A DNA stretch of 64,000 nucleotides, taken from Dyadobacter luteus. GTDB lineage: Bacteria > Bacteroidota > Bacteroidia > Cytophagales > Spirosomataceae. A model generated the notes under the pieces. It was not told the DNA's origin, ran no database searches, and saw only the letters and a program-made list of their open reading frames with translations. The stretch is taken from contig NZ_QNUL01000027.1 of assembly GCF_003383615.1 (NCBI RefSeq), forward strand, positions 1-64,000, in the 5' to 3' direction. The position numbers were made by a program, and so were the translations under genes. Numbering within the stretch: the first letter of the stretch is position 1; each line of letters begins with the position of its first letter. Shown in pieces: positions 42,943 to 52,584 of this stretch.

Positions 42943-45900
42943 TTAGAATGATGCTCTCAGAGATACACCCATGGAACGTGTCTGTGGAAGTGCATTAAAT
43001 TCCAGCCCTTGTGCGTTAGATACGCCTAAAGCATTTTGTTCAGGATCAAAGTGAGGATAATTAGGTGTGTGCATCCAAAGGTTGCGTCCAAATACACTTG
43101 CCTCCACACTACCAAACGGAGTTCTGGTTAATATTTTTGATGGAATTTTATAGCTTAAAGAAGCTTCTCTTAGCCTTACCCATGATGTTTCCAGAATATA
43201 TCCTTCAGCAGCGGCATACTTACCTGAGTTACCCCAATATTGCTCCACAGTAACAGGAACCGTATTTGCTTCTCCTGCTGCATTCACCCCTTCAAAAAGA
43301 TACGGTGTAGTTGCCGTTCCGTCAGCATTGAATCTTTCGAACTCCGCAGTTTCAGCTGCGACACCGTTTCTGCGGATATCTGCAATATTACGGCTATACT
43401 GGTCACCACCTTTTTTGATGTCAATCAGGAACGAAAGGTTAAATCCTTTTACAGAAAGACTGTTGTTAATCCCCAAAAGGAATTTAGGATTAGGATTACC
43501 GATTTTTTCAACTCCCGTTGTAATTAAAGGCAAGCCAGTAGCCCCGATAACCATTGGAGAGCTTCTATCCTGACTTCCGTCTTCCAATTGTCTCTGGCGC
43601 AGGTATGCATTACCATAAATCTGACCATATTCGTCACCTTTTACCAATCGGATATTTGGTGTTGTAAATCCACCCAGGAAGATATTAGGCACATTATCGG
43701 CCAATTCTTCCACTTTGCTCTTAAACTGAGTATAGTTGAAAGTAAGCCCCCAGTTCACTGATTTCGTTTTTACAGGCACTACAGTCACTCCAAGTTCAAC
43801 CCCTTTGTTGCTCATTCTACCTGCGTTTTTGGTCACACTGGTAATTCCGGAAGCACCCGAAACAGGGACTGAGAATATAAGATCTCTTGATTTTTGCTGG
43901 TAAACAGTTCCCTCGAATGTCAGTCGCGATTTGAACAGAGAAAACTCAGCAGCAATTTCTTTGTTGGTTGTGAACTCAGGCCCAAGTCCTGAATTACCTG
44001 CAGTATTACTCAAAGTAAATCCTTGTAAGCCGTTATAAGGAAAACTCACAACCGGACCAAAGCCATCGCTGGAGCTCGCTCCTACAAAGTACGAATCCGT
44101 GCTGTAAACGAAATCGGTACCAGCTTTACCTACGGTGGCTATGTTTCCTCTGAGTTTAATATTGTCGATTACATCATTTTTAATTGTCGGGAACAATTCA
44201 GTAATGTTCAAAGAAGCAGCTACTGCATTGTACAGGTATGATCTGTTGTCTTTCAGGAATGTAGAAGACCAGTCATTTCTTAAAGTTACGTTTACACTGG
44301 CGATACTCTTGTAGCCAAACGTCAGATCCCCGTACAAACCGATTAGTCTCACTTTGCTTGAACCAAAGCTTGGATTGTAAGTGGTCGTATTTTTCATTTG
44401 TTCAAAGTCTCTCACAATCACTCCTAAGCCGGTTACAGAACTGGTTCTGTTATAAATCTGAGAAACTTCATTACCAACGATCAAAGCAGATGTAAAATCT
44501 CCGAAGTTCTTCGTTGCGGTAAAGAAAAGGTTCGAGTTAAAGTTTCTGTACTGGTTTCTGCGCTCCAACACACCACCTGCACCTCCAGCTGTAGTATTTG
44601 CTGCTCCTCTTGCTCCTATCTGATCATATCCATGAATGAAAGTAGAGTACACATCCGTTCCTAATTTGTAGTCAGCATTCAGCCAGTCAGTGATGTTATA
44701 TTTAAGTGCAACGTTACCTATAACACGGTTGATCTCGTCGTTGTAGCGGTTGTGTTTGATAGTCCAGTAAGGATTGTCTTCTCCACCAAAATACGTTTGA
44801 TTTCCGGCTGCATCTTCAAACGGCAGGCCGGTAAGGTCATAACTACGCGGCATAAACCATGCACGGAATAGCGGGCTACTCAACTGGTTACCCTGCTGCG
44901 TTCTTTTTGAATGGTTATTCACATAATTTGCAGAGACACTCACATTCAGCTTTTTGTTGACCTGATATGCAGTATTCAAAGAGAAGTTATGTCTTTCCAG
45001 TTTATTGATATCGATAACGCTGGTGTTACTCAGATATCCATAAGAAAAGCGGAAAGAACTTTTGTCGTTACCACCGCTGAATCCCAGATTACCCTGGAAG
45101 TTCTTACCTTTTTGAAATATGTCCTTTACGTTATTAGGATAAGCCTGTAGCTGCTCTTCTTCTCTGAAAAAGTTGGTTACCGTTTGCCCTGCAATTTTAG
45201 GTCCCCATGAAGAAGCAGATGTGTTGATGTAACGCCCACCTGTCCCCTGTCCATATTCATTCTGATAATCCGGAAGGCGATTCACTTCTTCTATAGCATA
45301 AGAAGTCGAGAAGGTAACTGAATTTTTCTGATTCAGACCACCCTTTTTAGTAGTGATCAGGATTACACCGTTAGATGCTCTCGAACCATACAATGCAGCA
45401 GCTGATGGCCCTTTAAGAACTGTCATCGTTTCAATATCATCCTGATTAATATCAATGGCGCGGTTGGATGGAGGTACACCCGTCTGAAGTGCCGTACCGC
45501 CTCCACCATTGTCAATAGGGACACCATCTATTACAAACAATGGCTGATTACTTCCTGTAAAAGTAGTGTTACCTCTGATTACGATACTGGATCCGGTGAA
45601 GGCTCCACCACTACCACTTACTCTCACACCCGGAACTTTACCTGCCAGTGCATTCGTCACGTTGGTAGTACGTGCCTGGGTGAGCTCTTCGGTATTAAGC
45701 TGGGTTACACCGTATCCGAGGGTTTTCTTATCTCTCTTAATACCAAACGCTGTAACAACTACTTCCGAAAGATTCTGAATATCGTTGTCCAGAGTGATAT
45801 TCAGAACCGATTTTCCTGCAACGTCAACTTCCTTAGTTACAAAACCAATAAAGCTAACTACCAACGTGGCATTCGAGCTCGTAGAAATAGAATATGCACC

Positions 45901-46065
45901 TTCTGCATTAGTGGTGGTTCCGGCGGTAGTTCCCTTCACTAAAATTGAAACACCTGGTAGCAACGAGCCATCTTCGCCCGAAGTAACCGTGCCCGTGATC
46001 ACCTTATTTTGCGCCAGTACCACACCAGAGCAAAACAAGCACAAAAACAATAAATACTTCCTCAT
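42943..46065 (-). CDS. SusC/RagA family TonB-linked outer membrane transporter (pair 1)
   Basis: This 1040-residue transporter has a signal peptide (about 1-18, VVLAQ) and an N-terminal carboxypeptidase-like beta-sandwich (VITGTVTSGEDGSLLPGVSI...). Next comes the NLSEVVVTAFGIKRDKKTLGYG linker preceding the plug domain (with SNGVILITTKKG). The long barrel ends in MGVSLRASF, with the terminal phenylalanine expected for BAM insertion. It imports oligomers with its SusD partner, powered by TonB. The start codon context is ATGAGGAAG behind an AAACCTAACTT element. A leader of about 310 nt precedes it. The plug linker resembles SusC of pair 3 more than that of pair 2. Confidence 0.96.
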   Translation of the reverse strand: MRKYLLFLCLFCSGVVLAQNKVITGTVTSGEDGSLLPGVSILVKGTTAGTTTNAEGAYSISTSSNATLVVSFIGFVTKEVDVAGKSVLNITLDNDIQNLSEVVVTAFGIKRDKKTLGYGVTQLNTEELTQARTTNVTNALAGKVPGVRVSGSGGAFTGSSIVIRGNTTFTGSNQPLFVIDGVPIDNGGGGTALQTGVPPSNRAIDINQDDIETMTVLKGPSAAALYGSRASNGVILITTKKGGLNQKNSVTFSTSYAIEEVNRLPDYQNEYGQGTGGRYINTSASSWGPKIAGQTVTNFFREEEQLQAYPNNVKDIFQKGKNFQGNLGFSGGNDKSSFRFSYGYLSNTSVIDINKLERHNFSLNTAYQVNKKLNVSVSANYVNNHSKRTQQGNQLSSPLFRAWFMPRSYDLTGLPFEDAAGNQTYFGGEDNPYWTIKHNRYNDEINRVIGNVALKYNITDWLNADYKLGTDVYSTFIHGYDQIGARGAANTTAGGAGGVLERRNQYRNFNSNLFFTATKNFGDFTSALIVGNEVSQIYNRTSSVTGLGVIVRDFEQMKNTTTYNPSFGSSKVRLIGLYGDLTFGYKSIASVNVTLRNDWSSTFLKDNRSYLYNAVAASLNITELFPTIKNDVIDNIKLRGNIATVGKAGTDFVYSTDSYFVGASSSDGFGPVVSFPYNGLQGFTLSNTAGNSGLGPEFTTNKEIAAEFSLFKSRLTFEGTVYQQKSRDLIFSVPVSGASGITSVTKNAGRMSNKGVELGVTVVPVKTKSVNWGLTFNYTQFKSKVEELADNVPNIFLGGFTTPNIRLVKGDEYGQIYGNAYLRQRQLEDGSQDRSSPMVIGATGLPLITTGVEKIGNPNPKFLLGINNSLSVKGFNLSFLIDIKKGGDQYSRNIADIRRNGVAAETAEFERFNADGTATTPYLFEGVNAAGEANTVPVTVEQYWGNSGKYAAAEGYILETSWVRLREASLSYKIPSKILTRTPFGSVEASVFGRNLWMHTPNYPHFDPEQNALGVSNAQGLEFNALPQTRSMGVSLRASF

Positions 46066-46072
46066 ACTTAAT

Positions 46073-46367
46073 AAGTTAGGTTTAGAGATAAATAAAACAA
46101 GAAATGAAAAATGAAATACAAAACAGAATGAGTCATCTACATCTGTTTACCAAGCCAGTATATGGCGGAAACTGATATAGATAAGCGTGATCTAAGTCTC
46201 TTTGTAAAGTGGTTTCAAGTGACTGTTAGCTACCGCAAAACCAGGTACCAGCGAACTCAAATAACCTTTTCTTATTGCTTAGAAATAAAAACTCAGACGT
46301 TGAAATTGTCGGTGAACAAGCGGAGAATGTAGAATACGAATCATATTATTGAAGTTAGGTTTGTTAT
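46073..46367 (-). promoter_or_regulatory. long 5-prime leader of susC1, flanked by AAGTTAGGTTT copies
   Basis: Minus-strand leader of about 300 nt. Its 5-prime end carries a 16-nt element (plus-strand AAGTTAGGTTTGTTAT, 46352-46367) identical to one in the susC2 leader (51743-51758). A partial copy (46073-46084) lies just before the start codon. Words such as ATATAGAT recur in both leaders. About 14 nt upstream of the element the minus strand has a TTTG box (46385-46382) preceded by TA, a -7-like box with one extra spacer base. It is likely a transcribed regulatory leader. Confidence 0.5.
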
Positions 46368-46682
46368 ATTTTCATAAGTTACAAAAAATAAACAATCACC
46401 AAACACTATGACCTGCATTTTGAATTATTTTCAAATTATTATTCTGAATAATATACAAAAATGACAATTTTTATTCTTAAAATGATCAATTACTCAGCAT
46501 TATCAAATGGTCCGCATAATATCCCGCAAACCATTACAGAATTATTTTTAACAATATCATAAATCGGGTGTTGCACTTCTAAATTGAATCTGCACAACAT
46601 TATAACTGATATTGCAAACAACCCCGATTCCTTTCTTCAATTTTCGAAATCACAATAGTTGAACAATGACCTCGTATAACGC

Positions 46683-46712
46683 AAAAGGCCACCCCTTTTG
46701 GAATGGCCTTTT
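46683..46712 (-). terminator. terminator after susD2
   Basis: AAAAGGCCA (46683-46691) and TGGCCTTTT (46704-46712) form a perfect 9-bp stem ending in T on the minus strand, 24 nt after the SusD stop. It is nearly the same sequence as the terminator after susD1. Confidence 0.85.
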
Positions 46713-46735
46713 GAACTAATAATCTAAAACACTTA

Positions 46736-48319
46736 TTAGTAATTTGGATTCTGCTTAATTACAGGATTCTGAGTAACCTCAGTTTCCGGAATAGCCCAGA
46801 TAAATCTGAAATCTGCGTAAGGAATAGCAGGCTGGCCCGGAGTGTATGCAGTTGCACATACAAAGTTAGTTAAGCCAGCTGTTCCGTTCACCGCTTTCGC
46901 AGGAATTCCACCGGTTGAGTAATCGGCATCCATTACCAATCTTGAAATATCATTCCAACGCTTACCTTCAGCTATAAACTCAATTCTTCTTTCTTTAAGG
47001 ATAGATTTTACCAACGCTACTTTGTTACCAAACTTAGCTGCAGTATAACCTTCAGTTTCAGGCGCTGCAAGAGATCTGTTACGAACTGTGTTCAACAAAT
47101 CCAGAGCACGAGTACTTACTCCTGTTGCCACACGCGCTTCCGCTTCAGCCAAAGTCAAAAGAACTTCTGCATATCTGATTTGCGGAGCATAATCTCCCCA
47201 GGTATTGTAATCTCTGTATTTAGTTGAGAAAATACTCTGAGTACCCGCTGAGTTAGTTCCAGCAACAGTCAGAAGTGTTCTTCTTTTATCAGTGCAAAGC
47301 CATTCTGCATCGTTGTAGATAATAGGAGACAAAGACAACAACCCACGTCCGTTCAGGTTAGCCGCTCCGTACATACGGGACAAGCCTGCGTTTGTACTTG
47401 GTGCATCTACTGCGTCATTCTTTACAGAGAAAATACTCTCAGTAGAATTGTTGTTTGCAAACGGACCATCAGGAGAAGCTGTCAAAGCCCATGCACCGAT
47501 AGGACTTACTACACTTGTTGGAGCCAAAGGATTAACTGTTGCAGGAACCAGTTTATTTCCCTCTGCAACTACACCTGTCCAGTCACCCTTGTGCGTTTTA
47601 ATTCTCATTTTCAAGGCAATAGCAGCAGCCTTAGTAGCGCGATATGTAAATATCTTCGCAGGAAGGTTAGCTTCTGCAAAATCAAGATCTGCCAGTATTT
47701 TGCTATAAACACTATCAACACGCATTCTTGGTGTATTCAAGATGTTTGTCACCGCAGTACTGGAAGTAATAGGCTCCTCTCTGTATGGTACACCTACCTG
47801 TGTTCCGTTTCCATCCAAATAAGGACGTGACCAGTGAAGCAATGCTTCGTGGTGCGACAATGCTCTCAGGAAACGGCTTTCTGCTTCGTATTGAGTCGCC
47901 ACTTCCGCAGTCAGAATTCCCGTTTGGCTAGCCTGACGGAAACCTGCGATGGCTACGTTTGCTTTGTTGATCAGGGCATAAATACCTTTCCAGTGTGCAA
48001 CACAGTTTGCGGAGTTAGAGTTGTAAGTTCCCTGATAAGTGATCTGGTAGAACGCCTGAACGTTCACAACATCTTCCCCACGGGCATCACCTTGCTGAAT
48101 ATTTGCAGAACCGAAAGGATACCCTCTGTTTTCTGTTGTATTTGAAGTATAATAGGAACCCTGTGCTGCATCATATACTCCGTTCAAAGTCAAAAGACAT
48201 CTGTCTGCAGTTGAGAACGCACTTGCATCTGTTACCGAGTTATATGGAGATGTATCCAGTACACTTTCACAACCAGCCAGGAAGACTCCCAAACCAACCA
48301 CCAATAATATTTTTTTCAT
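46736..48319 (-). CDS. RagB/SusD family nutrient uptake lipoprotein (pair 2)
   Basis: This 527-residue lipoprotein has a lipobox FLAGC and the typical ESVLDTSPYNSVTDASAFS start of the RagB/SusD family. Further segments are WKGIYALINKANVAI and FLRALSHHEALLHWSRPYLDG. Near the C-terminus RYAEVLLTLAEAEARVATG is the family helix, then KEERRIEF-like KERRIEFIAEGKRWND. It belongs to the main SusD_RagB group, unlike the SusD-like_2 proteins of pairs 1 and 3. Its gene follows susC2 by 20 nt on the same transcript and is followed by a terminator. It binds the unknown substrate on the cell surface. Confidence 0.95.
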   Translation of the reverse strand: MKKILLVVGLGVFLAGCESVLDTSPYNSVTDASAFSTADRCLLTLNGVYDAAQGSYYTSNTTENRGYPFGSANIQQGDARGEDVVNVQAFYQITYQGTYNSNSANCVAHWKGIYALINKANVAIAGFRQASQTGILTAEVATQYEAESRFLRALSHHEALLHWSRPYLDGNGTQVGVPYREEPITSSTAVTNILNTPRMRVDSVYSKILADLDFAEANLPAKIFTYRATKAAAIALKMRIKTHKGDWTGVVAEGNKLVPATVNPLAPTSVVSPIGAWALTASPDGPFANNNSTESIFSVKNDAVDAPSTNAGLSRMYGAANLNGRGLLSLSPIIYNDAEWLCTDKRRTLLTVAGTNSAGTQSIFSTKYRDYNTWGDYAPQIRYAEVLLTLAEAEARVATGVSTRALDLLNTVRNRSLAAPETEGYTAAKFGNKVALVKSILKERRIEFIAEGKRWNDISRLVMDADYSTGGIPAKAVNGTAGLTNFVCATAYTPGQPAIPYADFRFIWAIPETEVTQNPVIKQNPNY

Positions 48320-48339
48320 AGTTATAATACTTTAAGAAA

Positions 48340-51300
48340 TTAGAAACCTACAGACAAACCGAATGAAATCGTTCTTACCTGCGGAGATACAGCCGCATCT
48401 ACACCCAACGAACTGATATTATCTGGATCAGCTCCTTTGTATTTCGTCCACACATGTAGGTTTTGTCCTTGTGCATATACTTTCAGATTGTTCACATAAC
48501 CTCTTGTCCATTTAGACAAATTGTTTCCATTGAAAGAATAGCTCAACACAATATTTTGTAGTCTCAGGTAATCTCCGCTTTCAACCCAACGTGAAGATGC
48601 ATTACCCGTTGTGTTCATGTTAGCAGCCAAACCATTATAAAGTCTTGGCACATCTGTAACCTGACCTGGTGTTGTCCATCTGTCAAGAATCTCTTTTCCG
48701 TTGTTTTGGAAGCTTTGGTTAAACAGAATTTCCTGACGGGTAAAGTTCATGATTTTGTTACCTCCCGAATATCTCAACATTACTTCCAGACCAAATCCTT
48801 TGTAAGCAAAGTTGTTGGTCAAAGCACCGAACCAAGTAGGAACACCTTGTCCTAAATTCACCTTATCAGCCGATGAAAGAGAAGTTGCATCTCCCAGAGT
48901 ACCGTCAGAAGCGCTGTTAGCTGTATAGAATACACCACGACTTTTTTCGCTGGTAGTATTAAACTGAATAAGTGTTCCGTCCGCTTTCAGGAACATTGCA
49001 TTACCATTGGCAGAGTTCACTCCTGCACTGCGGTATCCGTACAAAATATTGATAGGATCACCTACACGAATGATGTTGTATACACCATTTTCAATAAACT
49101 GAACAGGAGCACCACCGCTTTGGTACAACGAAACAATCTTATTCTTCACTTTGCTATAGTTGAAGTTAGCATCCCACGTAAAGTCTTTTCCTCTCAGGAT
49201 ACTACCACCGATAGAAAGCTCGATACCTTTGTTCTGAAGCTTACCGATGTTTTGAGAAATCGTTCCGCCACTTGCAGTCTGCGATCCCGGAATACCTGCA
49301 CTCATAGGAGTAGGTACATCCAAAACCATATTATCAACATTGTTCAGGAACCAGTCAGCACTTACGTGGAATCTGTTATTGAAAATTCCAGCATCAATAC
49401 CTACGTCATATTTGGCACTGGTCTCCCATTTCAACTCAGGGTTACCTACACCTGTTGGTCCGATACCTGGCAAGTTACCGTAAGGGGTACTTCCGTATCT
49501 GCTCAGATAAGGATAGCTTGTCAATGTGTTTCCTACTTTGGCATAAGAAGCTTTCAATTTCAGATCACTCACTACTCTGCTCAATCCATCAGAACCTTTC
49601 CAGAAACCTTCTTCTGAAACTCTCCAACCTGCAGAAAAACCTGGGAATACCCCATACTTACTGCCTGGGGACAATGCGCTTTGTCCGTCACGACGGATAG
49701 TAGCCTGGACGAAATAACGACCTGCAAAATCATAGTTTAAACGACCAAATATCGACGTAAAACCTCTTTCATCGTAGTTACCGCCAACTACCTGCGTACT
49801 TGCTGAGTTTGAGATAACGTTTTTGCCAATGAAGAACGCATCTGACAACGCTTTACCATCAGCACTGAACCACTTGTAAGTTTCTTTCTGAATTTCATTA
49901 CCCCCTGTAAGGAAGAAGTTATGCTTATCAAGAGAGAAATTATAGTTAAAGTAGTTAGACCAAACCAATCTCAATTGGTTCTGTGTAGCATTATAGTTCT
50001 GTCCTGTTCCATATCCATCACCGTGGAAAAGATTCAATCCCTGGTAGCTGTAGTCAGTAAATAAATCCACACCCACCTGGCTTCTTATTTTCAAACCCTC
50101 AATAGGAGAAACTTCCACGAATGAGTTATTGATGATACGGTATTTATCAGAAGAATATTTGTTTGCACGAGAAGTGAATGCAACGTTATTGAAATTATCA
50201 TCCACAGTCTGAGAGTTAGGACCAGGAGTCATTGATCCCGAAGTAGGATAATTGATGTTGTATCCCGTTACATTGCTTTCCAGGTATGGAGAAACGTTTG
50301 GCAACAACCTCAAAGAAGCGGCGATAGCACCACCCAAAGAGCTTGATCCGTTGTTTCCATCAGTATCTACCTGACGGCTCAATGTTATGTTGTTACCCAC
50401 TTTCACAAACTTATTCACTTCGTAATCAAGATTCATACGAGCTCTGTAAGATTTGTTGCTGTTATTAATAATAATACCTTTCTGATCAGTATAACCAAGT
50501 GACAAATAGTAGTTCAATTTGTCACTACCACCAGACACACTCAGGTTATGGTTGTGAGCAGCAGCATTATTGATCATCACTTCATTCTGCCAGTTAGTAT
50601 CATAAGAAGGTGCTGAAGTATTCACGCCCGCTCTTGCAGCCAAACCTGCATTAGCAAGCTTTTCATTAGCAATTGTTACAAACTCATTGGCATTCAGAAG
50701 GTCAAATTTCTTTAAAGCAGAGCTGAAACCAACGAAACCATCATAAGTTACTTTTGCTTTTCCTTTCGCTCCTCTTTTAGTGGTAATAAGAATTACCCCT
50801 GCAGCAGCTCTTGAACCGTAAATAGCAGTTGCAGAACCATCTTTAAGGATTTCCATGCTCTCGATATCGCTTGGGTTAATATCACCCAATGCGTTAGAGT
50901 TACCTACAGATGCAAGGTTACCAGAGATAATGGGGATACCATCCACAACGATCAAAGGATCATTGTTCTGGTTGATTGAGTTCACACCTCTCACGCGTAT
51001 ACGTGCAGGAGTGTTCACACCACCACCACTATTTGTAACCTGTACCCCTGTCGCACGACCAGCAAGCTGCTTGTCAATAGAAGGAGTTACAAGGTTCGTA
51101 AATTGCTTGGTATCGATACTTGAAGCGGAACCAGTGAAAGCTTTCTTCTGCTGCACACCATAACCAACAACAACTACCTCGCCCAGTGCTTTTACATCGG
51201 AGGTCAGTGAAATATTAAGAACACTTTGAGATCCTACCGAAACTTCTTTGAATAAGAAACCTACGTAGCTAAAAGTTAACGCGGTTCCTGTGGATGGCAC

Positions 51301-51486
51301 ATCTATCGAAAAGTTACCAGTGGCATCAGTACTTGTACCAACAGTTGTACCTTTTATCAAAATATTCACCCCTGGCAAGACACTCCCGTCCTCCTCAGCA
51401 GTCACTTTTCCTGTTACGGTGCGGTTTTGCCCATATGCAACACCTGCAAGCAACAGGTACAAGAAAACTTGTAATCTTTTCCTCAT
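48340..51486 (-). CDS. SusC/RagA family TonB-linked outer membrane transporter (pair 2)
   Basis: This 1048-residue transporter has a signal peptide (VAYGQ) and the beta-sandwich start TVTGKVTAEEDGSVLPGVNI. The linker ALGEVVVVGYGVQQKKAFTG introduces the plug with DIESMEILKDGSATAIYGSR. The barrel ends in FGLSVGF with the terminal phenylalanine. The TonB-dependent import mechanism and surface SusD lid follow from the family. The leader is about 280 nt, behind a canonical promoter on the minus strand. The variant VVVGYG linker and different SusD family mark it as a separate substrate specificity from pairs 1 and 3. Confidence 0.96.
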   Translation of the reverse strand: MRKRLQVFLYLLLAGVAYGQNRTVTGKVTAEEDGSVLPGVNILIKGTTVGTSTDATGNFSIDVPSTGTALTFSYVGFLFKEVSVGSQSVLNISLTSDVKALGEVVVVGYGVQQKKAFTGSASSIDTKQFTNLVTPSIDKQLAGRATGVQVTNSGGGVNTPARIRVRGVNSINQNNDPLIVVDGIPIISGNLASVGNSNALGDINPSDIESMEILKDGSATAIYGSRAAAGVILITTKRGAKGKAKVTYDGFVGFSSALKKFDLLNANEFVTIANEKLANAGLAARAGVNTSAPSYDTNWQNEVMINNAAAHNHNLSVSGGSDKLNYYLSLGYTDQKGIIINNSNKSYRARMNLDYEVNKFVKVGNNITLSRQVDTDGNNGSSSLGGAIAASLRLLPNVSPYLESNVTGYNINYPTSGSMTPGPNSQTVDDNFNNVAFTSRANKYSSDKYRIINNSFVEVSPIEGLKIRSQVGVDLFTDYSYQGLNLFHGDGYGTGQNYNATQNQLRLVWSNYFNYNFSLDKHNFFLTGGNEIQKETYKWFSADGKALSDAFFIGKNVISNSASTQVVGGNYDERGFTSIFGRLNYDFAGRYFVQATIRRDGQSALSPGSKYGVFPGFSAGWRVSEEGFWKGSDGLSRVVSDLKLKASYAKVGNTLTSYPYLSRYGSTPYGNLPGIGPTGVGNPELKWETSAKYDVGIDAGIFNNRFHVSADWFLNNVDNMVLDVPTPMSAGIPGSQTASGGTISQNIGKLQNKGIELSIGGSILRGKDFTWDANFNYSKVKNKIVSLYQSGGAPVQFIENGVYNIIRVGDPINILYGYRSAGVNSANGNAMFLKADGTLIQFNTTSEKSRGVFYTANSASDGTLGDATSLSSADKVNLGQGVPTWFGALTNNFAYKGFGLEVMLRYSGGNKIMNFTRQEILFNQSFQNNGKEILDRWTTPGQVTDVPRLYNGLAANMNTTGNASSRWVESGDYLRLQNIVLSYSFNGNNLSKWTRGYVNNLKVYAQGQNLHVWTKYKGADPDNISSLGVDAAVSPQVRTISFGLSVGF

Positions 51487-51503
51487 ACTTGAATTAATTA
51501 ACT

Positions 51504-51758
51504 AGTTAGGTTTATAAAAAAAATGTAAAACAAAAATTCATGGATTAAAACTTACCACAGCATATAACATATCCATATAGATCATCCTACCGGTTAAGCG
51601 CTAAGCTTACGGCATACCAGATATATTACAAGAGAGCACTAATGCAACACTGCTTACAATAAAATTCAGATTAGAATAACTGTGATGGCATAAAGACCTG
51701 ACATCGAAGAAGAGTAGATAGAGGATTAATCATATTTTTTTAAAGTTAGGTTTGTTAT
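51504..51758 (-). promoter_or_regulatory. long 5-prime leader of susC2, flanked by AGTTAGGTTT copies
   Basis: This leader begins at the 16-nt element 51743-51758, identical to the one in the susC1 leader, and has a partial copy at 51504-51514 next to the start codon. It shares several further words with the susC1 leader at similar relative positions. It begins about 15 nt past the predicted -7 box, so it is transcribed. Confidence 0.5.
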
Positions 51759-51773
51759 GTAATACTACTGTTG

Positions 51774-51803
51774 CAAAAGTAACTATTGTTTTGACCACCA
51801 CAA
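51774..51803 (-). promoter_or_regulatory. canonical promoter of the susC2 operon
   Basis: On the minus strand TTG (51803-51801), a 19-nt spacer and TACTTTTG (51781-51774) match the Bacteroidota consensus. The transcript would start near 51767 and carry a leader of about 280 nt. Confidence 0.65.
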
Positions 51804-52537
51804 TAAAATTTTGAAGATTTATCAAAATATACTTTGGTTTACGCTTACTAAATGGCAAATTTTCTATTTAAAAAGGCATTTATTGCCAATTTTTCAACTG
51901 ATCAATTTTCTGTATTACTGGGATATTTCTTTCTTTTTTATAAAAATCAGGCACTGGTGTTACATTATTATCACTAAAAGTCACATTTTTTAACAATAAT
52001 TTAATTCCACCCTATTTCTGATCGTATAGCCATTTTCTCTTCAAAAAAATTTAAGCTAGCCTGGCATCTGAAATACACAACTCCTTCACGATCATAAGAA
52101 TAATACAATTATAGCCTACTAAAATCGGGTAGCTTATTTACCTTCCCTGCCATAAAGGATTCATTCAACTTCAGTGATTGCCTGGACCTTTCCGTACGGA
52201 TACTTAGTACTTATGTATCTCAGTCCCAATGCAACAGATTACATTTTTTTTCGGTTGGCACATAATTTATAATCAGTAAAAACAACGCTTTCTACACATC
52301 CGAATATCCTTACGGATTTCTACAAAAATTGTGTAACAATCGGTTAATAAATCATTTCAAAACAAAATAAAAATTCAAAAAAATGGGCTTACACCACACA
52401 ACTCTGATTTGTCAAAAATTGAAATATTTTCAATAAATAGACTATACTACAGAAATTAGTTACATCAAATAGTACTATAACATCTACATTATTGACAAAA
52501 TCATAATTCAATTATTAAGATTGTGTTAATGATATAT

Positions 52538-52545
52538 TATTTTTG
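52538..52545 (+). promoter_or_regulatory. -7 promoter box of susC3
   Basis: TATTTTTG at 52538-52545 matches TAnnTTTG and lies 39 nt before the ATG at 52585. The short leader contains TTAACCAACTTTAACC, similar to the element in the other two SusC leaders. Confidence 0.55.
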
Positions 52546-52584
52546 CATTGTTTACATTAACCAACTTTAACCAAATCAAATCGT

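Larger units (their letters stand above)
46066..46735. other. long intergenic region carrying the susC1 leader
   Basis: This 670-nt AT-rich region lies between the susC1 start and the susD2 stop, both genes on the minus strand. It contains the leader described separately (46073-46367) and a terminator at 46683-46712; the middle (about 46390-46680) is AT-rich with no ORF or clear structure seen. Confidence 0.6.
51487..52584. other. AT-rich divergent intergenic region between susC2 and susC3
   Basis: This region of about 1.1 kb separates two divergent SusC genes. It contains the susC2 leader and promoter on the left and the susC3 promoter on the right. A 60-codon ORF at 51811-51993 is low in complexity and looks accidental. 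I see no tRNA, regulator gene or strong structured element in 51810-52520. Confidence 0.55.

Noticed and set aside
51811-51993. 60-codon ORF in the susC2-susC3 intergenic region
   Set aside because: AT-rich, low complexity, no start-site context and no similarity to known small proteins.
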